Below are positions 44,751 through 53,966 of a stretch of DNA of 64,000 bases, piece after piece. The position numbers and the translations under genes were made by a program. Numbering within the stretch: position 1 is the first letter of the stretch; each line of letters opens with the position of its first letter. Where the stretch lies: NCBI RefSeq assembly GCF_005233515.1, contig NZ_QFZZ01000002.1:1-64000 (forward strand), written 5' to 3'. The notes beneath the pieces are model-generated. The model was not told the origin of the DNA. It searched no databases and saw only the letters and a program-made list of their open reading frames with translations. The stretch comes from Pseudomonas sp. CFBP13508 (GTDB lineage: Bacteria > Pseudomonadota > Gammaproteobacteria > Pseudomonadales > Pseudomonadaceae).

Positions 44751-45308
44751 ATGCGTTACTCGCCAGATCACAAAGCCCAGACCCATCAACGCATCATCAA
44801 GGAAGCTTCCGCCCGATTTCGCAAGGACGGTATCGGCGCCACCGGCTTGCAGCCTTTGATGAAAGCCCTGGGCTTGACCCATGGCGGTTTCTACTCGCAC
44901 TTCAAATCCAAGGAAGAACTGGTCGAAAAAGCCCTGCAAGAGGCCGGCGAGCAAGTCGCGGGCCTGTGCGAAGAAATCTTCGCGCAGGAAAACCCTCTGC
45001 AAGTGTTCATCGACACCTACCTGTCAGAGTGGCATCAGACCTCGCCCCACGAAGGCTGCCCACTGCTGACCATTTCCTCCGAGCTGGGCCTGCGCGGCCA
45101 GCCAAGCCCTACCAGCGACGAAGTCCTCAATGCTCGCCTCGAACAAATTCAGGGCACGCTCAAAGGCGAGAACATCGGCGATCGCAGCATTGTCATCATG
45201 GCGACTCTGGCCGGTGCACTGCTGCTGTCACGCAGCGTCGCGGATGCTGACTTCGCCCAACGCATCCTCGACGTCACCCGCGAACATCTCAAGCAATCGA
45301 GCGATTAA
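44751..45308 (+). CDS. TetR/AcrR-family transcriptional regulator
   Basis: A protein of 185 residues. The N-terminal helix-turn-helix HQRIIKEASARFRKDGIGATGLQPLMKALGLTHGGFYSHFKSKEELVEKAL is a clear TetR domain. The C-terminal ligand domain (EWHQTSPHEGCPLLTISSELGLRG) resembles the group with a conserved EGCPL motif that often controls oxidoreductase or fatty-acid genes. The start has CGGAGAG seven bases upstream. It is convergent with the FabF-like gene, sharing four bases at the 3' ends; its target cannot be seen. Confidence 0.88.
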   Translation: MRYSPDHKAQTHQRIIKEASARFRKDGIGATGLQPLMKALGLTHGGFYSHFKSKEELVEKALQEAGEQVAGLCEEIFAQENPLQVFIDTYLSEWHQTSPHEGCPLLTISSELGLRGQPSPTSDEVLNARLEQIQGTLKGENIGDRSIVIMATLAGALLLSRSVADADFAQRILDVTREHLKQSSD

Positions 45309-46579
45309 CCTTCCCAGCGCTTGAACAACACGCTCGCATTGACCCCGCCAAAACCGAAGCCGTTGGACAACGCATATTCGATCGCCATCGACCGCGCCTC
45401 GCCATGGACAATGTCCACCCCTTGGCTCGCTGGATCCGGGTTTTCAAAGTTGAGCGTTGGTGGCACCACCTGATCACGAATCGCCAGCAGCGTGAAAATC
45501 GCCTCCAGCCCACCGGCCGCGCCGAGCAAATGACCGGTAGCGGATTTGGTCGACGTTACGGCGATCTTGTTCTGCGTGCCAAACAACGCCTTGATCGCCG
45601 CCAACTCGCCCAGGTCACCGACCGGCGTCGACGTCGCATGTGCGTTGAGATGCTGCACCTGCTCCGGCGTCACACCGCCCTGAGCCAGTGCCAATTGCAT
45701 CGCCCGGCGTGCGCCACTGCCGTCTTCCGGCCCGGCGGTCAGATGGTAGGCATCGGCGGTGGTGCCGTAGCCAACCAGTTCGGCCAACGGTTTCGCACCG
45801 CGTGCCAAGGCATGCTCCAGTGATTCGATGACCAACAGACCGGCGCCCTCGCCCATTACGAAGCCATCGCGCCCGCTATCGAAAGGACGTGAGGCTTTCT
45901 CAGGAGTGTCGTTGTAACCGCTGGACAGCGCCCGCGCGGCGGCGAAACCGGCGAGACTGACGCGATCGATCGAAGCTTCAGCACCGCCACATACGGCGAT
46001 GTCCGCCTCCCCCGCCCTGATCAACCGTGCTGCATCGCCGATCGCCTGAACGCCAGCGGCACATGCGGTAACCGGTGCGCCCAACGGCCCTTTGAGACCA
46101 TGCTGGATCGACACATGACCGGCCGCGAGATTGACCAGAAACGATGGAATGGTGAACGGCGACAACCGCCGAGGGCCACGGCTGTCGGTGGTACGCACCG
46201 CATCGGCAATCGCACCGAAACCGCCCACTCCCGAGCCGATGATCGTCGCAGTGCGCTCTTGGCTTTCAGCGTCCGCTGGATGCCAGCCGGCCTGCTCCAG
46301 CGCCTGCCGCGCCGCTTCCATGGCGAACATGATGAAGCGATCCATCTTCTTCTGTTCCTTGGGCGGCGTCGCACGATCCGGATCAAATCCGGCCTCGGCA
46401 TCCTCCTCCGCCGTCGGCACACTGCCGCCGACCCGGGTCGGCAGATCAGCCACAACCGCATCTGGCAGGTTGCGCAACCCGGAACGACCGGCCAGCAAAC
46501 GCTGCCAGACGATTTCAACATCACTGCCCAAGGGTGAAACCAGGCCCATGCCCGTGACGACGACTCGACGTTGGTTCAT
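45305..46579 (-). CDS. beta-ketoacyl-ACP synthase II-like protein (FabF paralogue)
   Basis: A 424-residue condensing enzyme. The catalytic triad is complete: Cys173 (VTACAAGVQAI), His314 (LNAHATSTPVGD) and His350 (TKSATGHLLGAAGG). It elongates acyl-ACP by malonyl-ACP condensation. It is not next to acpP or other fab genes, so it is probably an accessory copy rather than the housekeeping FabF. The start MNQRRVVVTGMGLVSPLG at 46579 matches the family. The acidic insert near residues 57-70 (AEEDAEAGFDPDRA) is typical of this subgroup. Confidence 0.9.
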   Translation of the reverse strand: MNQRRVVVTGMGLVSPLGSDVEIVWQRLLAGRSGLRNLPDAVVADLPTRVGGSVPTAEEDAEAGFDPDRATPPKEQKKMDRFIMFAMEAARQALEQAGWHPADAESQERTATIIGSGVGGFGAIADAVRTTDSRGPRRLSPFTIPSFLVNLAAGHVSIQHGLKGPLGAPVTACAAGVQAIGDAARLIRAGEADIAVCGGAEASIDRVSLAGFAAARALSSGYNDTPEKASRPFDSGRDGFVMGEGAGLLVIESLEHALARGAKPLAELVGYGTTADAYHLTAGPEDGSGARRAMQLALAQGGVTPEQVQHLNAHATSTPVGDLGELAAIKALFGTQNKIAVTSTKSATGHLLGAAGGLEAIFTLLAIRDQVVPPTLNFENPDPASQGVDIVHGEARSMAIEYALSNGFGFGGVNASVLFKRWEG

Positions 46580-46736
46580 ACCGTGGTTACCCCTTATCAA
46601 TTCAAAATTCGACGTGCATCGGTGTGCTGCGATTCGGCTGCTGAATCAGTCCCGAACGAAATTATTATAGGCATAATCAAAGCACAATATGATACCCGTA
46701 ATTTTCAGCGTTCAGGCATCCACCCGATCAGCACCC

Positions 46737-46764
46737 AATAAAAAGGCCGGTCAATGACCGGCCT
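46737..46764 (-). terminator. rho-independent terminator of comEA
   Basis: Minus strand: AGGCCGGTCA-T-TGACCGGCCT followed by TTTTATT, about 20 bases past the comEA stop codon. Confidence 0.87.
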
Positions 46765-46784
46765 CTCGGCGTTGAACTGTCAGC

Positions 46785-47120
46785 TTAGTTCACTTCCAGC
46801 TTTTCACGATTGCGATCCAGAATCGCCTTGCCAATCCCCTTCACTTCGAGCAACTCATCCACCGACGCAAACGGCCCGTTTGTATCCCGATACGCAACAA
46901 TCGCCTGTGCCTTCGCCTCCCCCACACCCGCCAACTCCTTCTGCAACGTCGCCGCATCCGCGCCGTTGAGATCGACCTTGGCGGTCTGCGATGGCGTCGC
47001 TGCATCCATGAGTAAAGGCGTCTTGGTGGCCTCCGACGGCGCTACAGGGGCGGCAATCGCAGCGATCGAGGCGCTGGTGAGGAAGGCAAAGATCAGCGAG
47101 TAAAAATAACCGGTACGCAT
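46785..47120 (-). CDS. ComEA-family helix-hairpin-helix DNA-binding protein
   Basis: A 111-residue exported protein. The signal peptide (about 1-23, AIAAIAA) is followed by a linker and a pair of helix-hairpin-helix motifs: VDLNGADAATLQKELAGVGEAKAQAIVAYRDTNGPFASVDELLEVKGIGKAILDRNR. ComEA-like proteins bind incoming DNA in the periplasm; in pseudomonads a copy regularly lies beside wbpM at the end of the O-antigen locus. It has its own terminator. Confidence 0.9.
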   Translation of the reverse strand: MRTGYFYSLIFAFLTSASIAAIAAPVAPSEATKTPLLMDAATPSQTAKVDLNGADAATLQKELAGVGEAKAQAIVAYRDTNGPFASVDELLEVKGIGKAILDRNREKLEVN

Positions 47121-47694
47121 AAGTGACGCTCCTTGAGATAAGTCAGAAAGCAGCTTTCCTGAGCTGCTCCCTCAAACCTAGGCGATGTGAAGGTACTGTC
47201 AAAAATGTGTCTGTTGCAGGATGTGAATTTTTCGATCAGAACTGATCTGTCAGCCGGGCTATTGAGGGATAGCGTGCAGAGATTTGAAAAAGAGTCATTT
47301 ACGCTTCCCGCCGCTCGGGGGATTTCAAAATCTTGACCGGTTCCTAGCGAACTTTGTGCATCACAGATGAACTACTTCAATGCGACGGGTCGAGCCGACT
47401 CGTGTCCATGCGGAGGATTCCGGCGACGCCTTGTGCAAGTTCACCAGATTGGCTGGTACTTATCAGGCGATCTGAAAGTAGCGCTAAAGCACCCTCGCTT
47501 GATTAGCCTGCGTGCTATCTGATAATGTCGCCAGTTCAAGAAATACTTTGAGCTGCGAATAAATTCGTAGGCGGGTCTATAGCTCGGGATACTCGGGCAG
47601 TCGCGAACTACCCAATGAGCACACTCCCCCACCATGGGTGGATAAACTTCGTCATCGCAGCCTCAAGGCTGTGCAACACAAGAAAAACATCGAA
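47121..47694. other. intergenic region at the core/O-antigen locus boundary
   Basis: About 570 bases separate comEA from the gtr cassette. I find no recognised gene. A 51-codon frame (47367-47522) starting MNYFNATGRADSCPCGG shows no recognised motif and no good ribosome site. Base composition shifts here from high-GC to more AT-rich. The promoter of the gtr cassette must lie in this interval. Confidence 0.6.
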
Positions 47695-49176
47695 ATGAAT
47701 AAGCTACTAGATATTAACCGCCACACGCTGATGGGTTGTGTGGGGGTGCTTTTCATGGTGCTCTGGTTCTCTTTTAGTTTCAATCATGGGGAAAGAATTC
47801 AGCACAACAATGGACTGGGCTGGGATGGTGCAGCCTATGCCGACTGGGCGCAGCGCGACTCAATGGAGGTGCTCAGCAGCCGCAAGGTGTCTGAATATTA
47901 TATCGGACGCTTGCTGCCCTCCATTATTGTCCATAACACGTCAAAATTATTTGGCTACGACATCAGCTCCACCCCTCGAGTAATACATGCCTTTTACTTA
48001 CTGAATGTCAGCTTGCTTATCGTTGCAGCTGGACTGCTTATTTTGATCGGCCGACACTATCAATGGCGCACGCCCATTTATTTTCTGGGTTTTAGCGCGT
48101 TATTTTTCAATTATCCAGTATTAACCAACCTGTCCTATAATCCAACTTTGACGGACATGTCCGGATACGTTTTAGGCTTGGGGATTTTTTATGCTTACAT
48201 TAAAAACCGCTTCGCGCTTTTAGTTGTACTCAGCTTTCTCTGCTGTTTTGTATGGCCCACCATGCTTTATGGAGCGTTGCCGATGATTATGCTGGGGCGG
48301 GCTCGCATCGCCAAACGCCCCCCCTCGCTGCATAGCCATATACTCGCTTTACTGGTTGGCGTTTCTCTACTTGTACTCGCAGCCTACCTCTATGCTAACG
48401 GCCTGCGGCAATCGGACGGCACCACGACTTTCAAAGCTGAGATCCTTCCACTTAGTGTGATTCTGTTTCTCACCTACATCTATCTGGCCTTGAGGCCGAT
48501 GGTTGACGTGCCATCGTATTTGCAGGCATGCAGGCACATCAAGGTAATTCCCGTCATTGTGGGCATTCTGATGTACGTGTTTGTCAAAGTGATCGTCACG
48601 CACTTTTCCGACCAGACACCCGGTCCACTCACGATTACCAGTTACCTCGGCCTGTTTACTCAGGCATCCTTATCCAATCCGCTGATAAATGTTGTCGCAC
48701 ACACTATGCACTATGGCCCTTTTTATATGATCGCCATATTGCTCTGGCCACGGATTGCTGCGCAGGCAAAAGAGGAAGGCCTGGGTCTCTGTGTGTTCCT
48801 TGGATTGTTCGCATTTTTATCGATAGGCTCCGAATCACGTCAGTTCCTGAACGCCTGGCCCGCGCTTGCGATGCTGACATGTCAGACGCTGAACAAGTTG
48901 GGCGACGAACATAAGATCGACTGGTGGTTTACCTATATTATCGCCGGTATGGGACTCATCCTTTCCAGGTTCTGGCTGAGTATCAATGTCGGCCCTTGGA
49001 CGGGTAACTTCCAGGCGTTTCCTGATCAAATGCTCTACATGTATTCTGGCCCCTGGATCTCTCACCAGATGTACGGCGTTTTTCTCGCAGTAACGCTCCT
49101 TTGCTTCATGACTTTACTGACATTACTACGCCAACCAACGGGCTCAGCCCTGTGCACACTGAAACAGGACGCATGA
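47695..49176 (+). CDS. multi-pass membrane protein, probable type-specific Gtr glycosyltransferase (gtrC position)
   Basis: A 493-residue protein with about ten membrane segments. The first extracytoplasmic loop carries NGLGWDGAAYADWAQRD, an acidic motif of the kind that GT-C transferases use near their first loop. With GtrB and GtrA encoded directly downstream, it fits the third, serotype-specific member of a gtr cassette, moving a sugar from undecaprenyl phosphate to O-antigen in the periplasm. ATG at 47695 was preferred to a GTG at 47638. Codon use and AT content differ from the core genome. I do not recognise a closer family. Confidence 0.7.
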   Translation: MNKLLDINRHTLMGCVGVLFMVLWFSFSFNHGERIQHNNGLGWDGAAYADWAQRDSMEVLSSRKVSEYYIGRLLPSIIVHNTSKLFGYDISSTPRVIHAFYLLNVSLLIVAAGLLILIGRHYQWRTPIYFLGFSALFFNYPVLTNLSYNPTLTDMSGYVLGLGIFYAYIKNRFALLVVLSFLCCFVWPTMLYGALPMIMLGRARIAKRPPSLHSHILALLVGVSLLVLAAYLYANGLRQSDGTTTFKAEILPLSVILFLTYIYLALRPMVDVPSYLQACRHIKVIPVIVGILMYVFVKVIVTHFSDQTPGPLTITSYLGLFTQASLSNPLINVVAHTMHYGPFYMIAILLWPRIAAQAKEEGLGLCVFLGLFAFLSIGSESRQFLNAWPALAMLTCQTLNKLGDEHKIDWWFTYIIAGMGLILSRFWLSINVGPWTGNFQAFPDQMLYMYSGPWISHQMYGVFLAVTLLCFMTLLTLLRQPTGSALCTLKQDA

Positions 49177-49180
49177 ACCG

Positions 49181-50107
49181 ATGAAAACACTGTCTATCGT
49201 AGTACCCGTCTATTTCAATGAAGGCTCGCTGCCAGATCTATTCAACAAGCTCCTATATATTGAGGACTTGCTAAAGCAACAAGACATGTTACTGGAATTG
49301 ATATTTATCGATGATGGCTCTCAAGATAACTCCCTAATGTTGCTTAAGCAGTTTTTAATTGCACGCCCCGGTACGAAAGTCATCAAACTGAGCCGCAATT
49401 TCGGCGCCATCAGCGCAGTTAAAACCGGCCTTAACTATATAACCGGGGATTGTTTTCTGTTTTTAGCTGCGGACCTTCAAGATCCGCCTGAATTGATTCC
49501 AGAGATGATAAACCGCTGGAAAAACGGCACTAAATACATCATTTGCGAACGTACTGATCGACAAGACCCACTTGGGTCAAAGATTTTTTCGGCTATTTAC
49601 TACAAGCTCTTGCGCAAATTTGTCATGGCCAGTTATCCGAAAAACGGTTTCGATCTGGCACTCATGGATGCGCAACTACTTCCTTACCTCAAGGATAGCG
49701 GCAAGCATATTAACTTCCCGCTCTTTCCCTATTGGCTGGGATTCACTCCGGAAAAGATACCTTACGTACGCGTCGCTCGCGAACACGGAAAGTCCAGATG
49801 GACGTTCGGTAAAAAATGGAAGCTTCTCATTGACTCCATCTTCTCTTTCTCCTTTGCTCCAGTAAGGCTCATTTCCGCAATAGGCTTGATCGTGTCGCTT
49901 GGTAGCTTTGCATACGGCACGGTAGTCGTGCTCAGCGCCTTGTTCGGCAAGGTCGACGTACCGGGCTTCGCAACCCTCGCTACACTCGTATCCTTCCTGC
50001 TGGGTCTGATCATCGTAATGCTCGGCGTGATGAGCGAATACATCTGGAGGATTTTCGATGAGGTCAACAGACACCCTCATGCAGTTATTGAAGAAGAAAT
50101 TCTTTAA
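49181..50107 (+). CDS. gtrB: GtrB-type bactoprenol glycosyltransferase (GT2)
   Basis: A 308-residue GT2 enzyme: SIVVPVYFNEGSLPDLF, FIDDGSQDNS, LSRNFGAISAVKTGLNYITGD and the DxD-like region FLAADLQDPPELI, followed by EHGKSRWTFGKKWKLLIDSIFSFS and two C-terminal membrane helices (about 228-250 and 265-287). GtrB transfers a sugar from a nucleotide donor to undecaprenyl phosphate at the cytosolic face. It begins four bases after the upstream multi-pass gene and overlaps gtrA by 50 bases. Confidence 0.88.
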   Translation: MKTLSIVVPVYFNEGSLPDLFNKLLYIEDLLKQQDMLLELIFIDDGSQDNSLMLLKQFLIARPGTKVIKLSRNFGAISAVKTGLNYITGDCFLFLAADLQDPPELIPEMINRWKNGTKYIICERTDRQDPLGSKIFSAIYYKLLRKFVMASYPKNGFDLALMDAQLLPYLKDSGKHINFPLFPYWLGFTPEKIPYVRVAREHGKSRWTFGKKWKLLIDSIFSFSFAPVRLISAIGLIVSLGSFAYGTVVVLSALFGKVDVPGFATLATLVSFLLGLIIVMLGVMSEYIWRIFDEVNRHPHAVIEEEIL

Positions 50108-50459
50108 CGTAGAGTTTATTAAATTTCTGATCGTCGGCTCGATCAATACTGGAGCCGGGTATATCTTCTATCTGGCGTTCATTCAGGTGATGGCATATAC
50201 CTACGCGTATTCTCTCTCCTATGCGTTGAGCGTAGTCGTTTCATATGTGTTGAATGCTCGTATCGTTTTTAACGAACCGCTCTCGTTGAAAAAATTGCTC
50301 GCGTTTCCACTCGTGTATATCGTCCAGTACATAACTGGATTGTGTCTGGTATACATCGCTGTCGAAAAGCTCTCCGCCCCCCCTGTGCTGGCACCGCTCC
50401 TCGTTGTTATCGTGACTCTTCCCTTAACCTTCCTGATCGCACGACTGATTGTGAAATAG
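50058..50459 (+). CDS. gtrA: GtrA-family flippase
   Basis: A 133-residue protein with four membrane helices. FIKFLIVGSINTGAGYIFYLAFIQ and SYALSVVVSYVLNARIVFNEP are typical GtrA motifs. It is thought to flip the undecaprenyl-phosphate-linked sugar to the periplasm. As drawn it overlaps gtrB by 50 bases; an internal ATG at 50079 (MQLLKKKF) would shorten the overlap to 29. It is the last gene of the three-gene cassette. The order unique gene-gtrB-gtrA is the reverse of the phage-type gtrA-gtrB-gtrC order. Confidence 0.88.
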   Translation: MRSTDTLMQLLKKKFFNVEFIKFLIVGSINTGAGYIFYLAFIQVMAYTYAYSLSYALSVVVSYVLNARIVFNEPLSLKKLLAFPLVYIVQYITGLCLVYIAVEKLSAPPVLAPLLVVIVTLPLTFLIARLIVK

Positions 50460-50478
50460 TGCCAAATTCAGTTTTCAG

Positions 50479-50512
50479 TAAAAAGCAAAAGGGGCCGGTA
50501 ATCACCGGCCCC
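50479..50512 (-). terminator. rho-independent terminator of wbpM and the O-antigen cluster
   Basis: Minus strand: GGGGCCGGTGATTACCGGCCCC stem region followed by TTTTGCTTTTTA, about 83 bases past the wbpM stop. On the plus strand the stem lacks a T-run, so it should mainly serve the leftward transcript. Confidence 0.8.
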
Positions 50513-50595
50513 AAGTGCGAAGGTTTGTAGCTGACTTCGAAACGCTTATGCCAATCACTCCAGTGATGCGCCCAAGCCTGAAATTATGGATACGA

Positions 50596-52590
50596 TCAAG
50601 GTTCGAGGCGACGCTGCTGATAAATCCAGTCGACTATTTCACCATCCGGGGTATAGCCACTTACAGTCTCGCGCAGCAGTTGGCGAACACGCGAATAGTC
50701 ATCTTGTTCAACTGCTGACAGTAGATCCACCAAGCGAACCTTCAGCACATCCCAAGCAAGGTGATCCTCATCGGCGGTCATGATCATTGGGTGTGGAGTT
50801 ACCGAAACATTTTCTCCGATCAGCAACTCTTCGTAGAGCTTCTCACCTGGACGCAAACCGGTGAACTCTATGGAGATATCACCGTGCGGATTTTTGTCCG
50901 AGCGGATGCTTAGCCCCGACAGATGGATCATCTTTTCCGCAAGCTCGACAATTCTCACCGGCTCGCCCATATCCAAAACAAATACGTCGCCTCCCTGCCC
51001 CATTGACCCGGCCTGTATCACCAGCTGAGCCGCTTCAGGGATGGTCATGAAGTAGCGAGTGATCCTGGGATGAGTAACAGTGAGCGGCCCCCCCGACTTG
51101 ATCTGACTATGGAAGAGCGGAATTACCGAACCGGATGATCCCAAGACATTACCGAAACGAACCATAGTGAAGCGTGTTTTATTAACACGGGAAACATTGA
51201 TCTTATCGCCAAACAAAACAGGCGCTATCTCGCGACTGAGCGCTTGAAGTATCAACTCGGCGAGTCGCTTGGTGCTCCCCATTACATTCGTCGGCCGCAC
51301 AGCTTTGTCGGTGGATATCAAGACGAAGTTGGCGACTCCTGACTGCAACGCCGCTTGTGCAGTATTCAGGGTTCCTATCACATTATTCAACACGCCTTCA
51401 GCTATGTTGTGCTCAACCATTGGCACATGCTTGTAGGCTGCAGCGTGGTAGACCGTGTCAACCGACCAGGTACTCATTACGTCAAGCAGTTTTTCTTTAT
51501 GACGGATAGACCCAAGGATCGGCAGTAACTGCACTGGTGATGACTCGCGATTACTGCGATGCTCGAGTTCAGACAGGATGCTATAGAGATTGAATTCACT
51601 GTGTTCGAATAGTAGCAGCGTAGTGGGACCAAGCGCGAAGATCTGTCGGCACAGTTCGGACCCGATCGAACCGCCAGCCCCTGTAACCATGACAGTCTTG
51701 CCACGAATACAGCGCTCCAACAGCTCCGGTTGAGCCGGCACAGAATCGCGCCCCAATAAGTCAGCGATGTCCACTTCGCGGATATCCTCGACTTTTACCC
51801 GACCGCTCGCCAAATCAGTAAAGTTGGGAACGCTGCGTACATGCAGGGGAAAACCTTCGAGGAGATTGAGAATTTCCCGCCGTCGCGCGCGGGTGGAGGA
51901 AGGCAAGGCAAGAAGTATCTCCTGAGCACCGGTAACATCAATCATCTGCTGAATACGTTTCGGCTTATAGACCTGCAAACCGGAAATCGAACGATCAGCA
52001 ATGCTGGGATCATCGTCGATGAATGCAACCGGTCGCATGACTCGACCCATGCGCAATGCCGCGACCAGCTGGTTGCCTGCAACTCCAGCTCCGTAAATGG
52101 CAACCTTGGTCAAGCCGTCATCACGATTTGTAAACGGAACGTGTTGAGCAGCGGTGAACCAGTCACCCATGAAATATTGGCGCATAAACAAACGCAGACC
52201 ACCAATGATGACCAGGCTGAGCCACCAGTAGTTGAAAATCACCGACCTTGGGACTACTGACTCATGATTGCTGTACCAGTAAACAATCAACGCCAAGATA
52301 AGCGAGGAAAGGCTGACCGCCTTGATGATCGCGATCAGTGCGTCATTGCCGAAATAACGCATGACCGCTCGGTACATGCCAAATCGTATAAAAAGGGGAA
52401 TCGCAACCAAAGGTGCGCAGATAAACAGCCAGATATGGACTTTCAGCGGATTGATCATTTCATCAATCCCTAAACGCACCATAAACGCCATCCATAAGGC
52501 CACCCAAACAAGAATCACGTCCGTGAACACTTGGATCGACCGCTTCTGCCGACGCGGGAGCCCTAGCAAAAATTTTCTCAGCCTGACCAC
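50596..52590 (-). CDS. wbpM: WbpM-type UDP-GlcNAc C4,6-dehydratase, membrane-anchored
   Basis: A 664-residue protein: four N-terminal membrane helices (about 18-125), a first Rossmann domain (VAIYGAGVAGNQLVAALR) and a C-terminal extended SDR domain with GAGGSIGSELCRQI and the modified catalytic residues in ISTDKAVRPTNVMGSTKRLAE, where Met replaces the usual Tyr as in P. aeruginosa WbpM. It makes UDP-4-keto-6-deoxy-GlcNAc, precursor of QuiNAc and FucNAc. The GTG at 52590 matches the family length; a TTG five codons upstream also lies in frame. Confidence 0.93.
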   Translation of the reverse strand: MVRLRKFLLGLPRRQKRSIQVFTDVILVWVALWMAFMVRLGIDEMINPLKVHIWLFICAPLVAIPLFIRFGMYRAVMRYFGNDALIAIIKAVSLSSLILALIVYWYSNHESVVPRSVIFNYWWLSLVIIGGLRLFMRQYFMGDWFTAAQHVPFTNRDDGLTKVAIYGAGVAGNQLVAALRMGRVMRPVAFIDDDPSIADRSISGLQVYKPKRIQQMIDVTGAQEILLALPSSTRARRREILNLLEGFPLHVRSVPNFTDLASGRVKVEDIREVDIADLLGRDSVPAQPELLERCIRGKTVMVTGAGGSIGSELCRQIFALGPTTLLLFEHSEFNLYSILSELEHRSNRESSPVQLLPILGSIRHKEKLLDVMSTWSVDTVYHAAAYKHVPMVEHNIAEGVLNNVIGTLNTAQAALQSGVANFVLISTDKAVRPTNVMGSTKRLAELILQALSREIAPVLFGDKINVSRVNKTRFTMVRFGNVLGSSGSVIPLFHSQIKSGGPLTVTHPRITRYFMTIPEAAQLVIQAGSMGQGGDVFVLDMGEPVRIVELAEKMIHLSGLSIRSDKNPHGDISIEFTGLRPGEKLYEELLIGENVSVTPHPMIMTADEDHLAWDVLKVRLVDLLSAVEQDDYSRVRQLLRETVSGYTPDGEIVDWIYQQRRLEP

Positions 52591-52977
52591 ATAGCCTTGC
52601 TCCAAAGCGCCCTACTCCCTTGTTTGAACTCATTTGAGCCCATTGTACGTAGGTAGGCATCGTCCTAACAGGAAAAAACGATATAACTAATACCTGCGAA
52701 CAGGCATGCCGCCGTGCTGCACCCGTGTGTGCGTACAGCGACTGCAACACGCTGTATACATAAGTGAGTGATGCAGCGTTGAACCGCAGGCCGCTCCGCG
52801 CCTAGTGCCCGCTAGAATCAGGGCACGGCGAAAAGCCAATAATCAAAGGCCGTTTCGGACGCCTCGCGGCGCGACGTTGGTGAGCCATCAGAAAGCTGGA
52901 ATAGGGACGTTTGGGATTCCACGCGCAAAACAATGGGCGAGCATGCCCTTCATTCCGCCATCCGGCACACTGCATCC
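52591..52977. other. intergenic region between wbpM and the WbpV-like gene
   Basis: About 390 bases with no supported gene on either strand, no clear hairpin terminator and no recognised repeat. The gap is unusual in an otherwise tightly packed cluster; wbpM may have its own promoter here. Confidence 0.6.
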
Positions 52978-53916
52978 TTATGACGCACGGAAAATTGCGC
53001 CTTCCCGGCTAAGTACTGACCTGGTATCACGTGCAGGCTCCCACCCTAACACGCGCTGAGCATGCGAGCTGTCCACTTCCAGCGATCCACAGAGTTGCTG
53101 ATAGAGCGCCTTCTTGCCCACAAGTGAACTCATGACTTTCAGCAATACTGGTGGAACAGGTAACTGCATGCATTGCTTACTCATGCCTTCCGCGAGAGCA
53201 CGAACCATATCGTTCGTTGACAACACCGGCTCATCAGCTACGAGAAAAAGCTGCCCTGCCGCTTTTGGGTGCTCTGCCGCAAGCGCAATGAACTTACACA
53301 GGCTCGTTACACTGATAATACTGCGTCTGTTAGTAACGAGACCGAACGGCATGGGCATGCCTGTGGCGACCAGCTTCAATAAACGACGAAAATTGCCGGG
53401 CGCGTGGGCGCCATAAACGAGTGGCGGGCGAATCACCACCAGATCGGTGGGGGCATCTTCAAGTAGCGTGGTTAGTTCAAGCTCAGCCTCGTACTTGGCG
53501 ATTGCGTAAGGAGCATGAGGTGCCGGCAGTGACAGCTCCGAGAAAGCCTCACCTCGAGTTTCGTTTCCGTTAACACCAATAGAGCTGATGAATATAAAGC
53601 GCTGAACACCTCGCAAAACGCAGGCCTCAGCCAAGTGCACAGAGGCATCTCGATTCACTTTACGGAAAGCTTCCAGAGGATCCTGCTCGTGCGAGTTTAA
53701 AACATGAGCCCTGCCCGCCAGATGGATAACACAATTCATTCCCGCGAGACGATCCGACCAGGCCTCAATATTGTCCAGATCTCCCAGCACGACGTCGCCG
53801 CAAGCGAAGTCTGGCGGCTTGCGATGCAGCGTCACCACCTCATGCCCATCACCCAATAGCATCATGCATAGATTTTTTCCAATGAAGCCGGAGGCCCCCG
53901 TTACAAAAATTTTCAC
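52978..53916 (-). CDS. WbpV-like NAD(P)-dependent sugar epimerase/reductase
   Basis: A 312-residue extended SDR protein. The nucleotide loop KIFVTGASGFIGKNL is at residues 2-16, HLAGRAHVLN and SSIGVNGNET follow, and the catalytic YAIAK motif is at about 138-142. Encoded beside wbpM, it probably reduces (or epimerises) the 4-keto sugar made by WbpM to UDP-QuiNAc or UDP-FucNAc, as proposed for P. aeruginosa WbpV. The start is GTG at 53916 with AAGGAGC six bases upstream. Confidence 0.85.
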   Translation of the reverse strand: MKIFVTGASGFIGKNLCMMLLGDGHEVVTLHRKPPDFACGDVVLGDLDNIEAWSDRLAGMNCVIHLAGRAHVLNSHEQDPLEAFRKVNRDASVHLAEACVLRGVQRFIFISSIGVNGNETRGEAFSELSLPAPHAPYAIAKYEAELELTTLLEDAPTDLVVIRPPLVYGAHAPGNFRRLLKLVATGMPMPFGLVTNRRSIISVTSLCKFIALAAEHPKAAGQLFLVADEPVLSTNDMVRALAEGMSKQCMQLPVPPVLLKVMSSLVGKKALYQQLCGSLEVDSSHAQRVLGWEPARDTRSVLSREGAIFRAS

Positions 53917-53966
53917 ACCCGCTCCTTAGCCAGGTTACGAATGCGCCATCACCGACGCATCGTTTC

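Noticed and set aside
47441..47635. Minus-strand 64-codon frame in the boundary interval
   Set aside because: No recognised similarity or ribosome site; considered as a decayed transposase piece but not supported.
47695..50459. Gtr cassette considered as part of a prophage
   Set aside because: No integrase, structural phage genes or attachment repeats are seen on either side.
52591..52977. Possible tRNA or small RNA in the wbpM upstream gap
   Set aside because: No cloverleaf, no TTC-loop consensus and no clear terminator could be found by eye.
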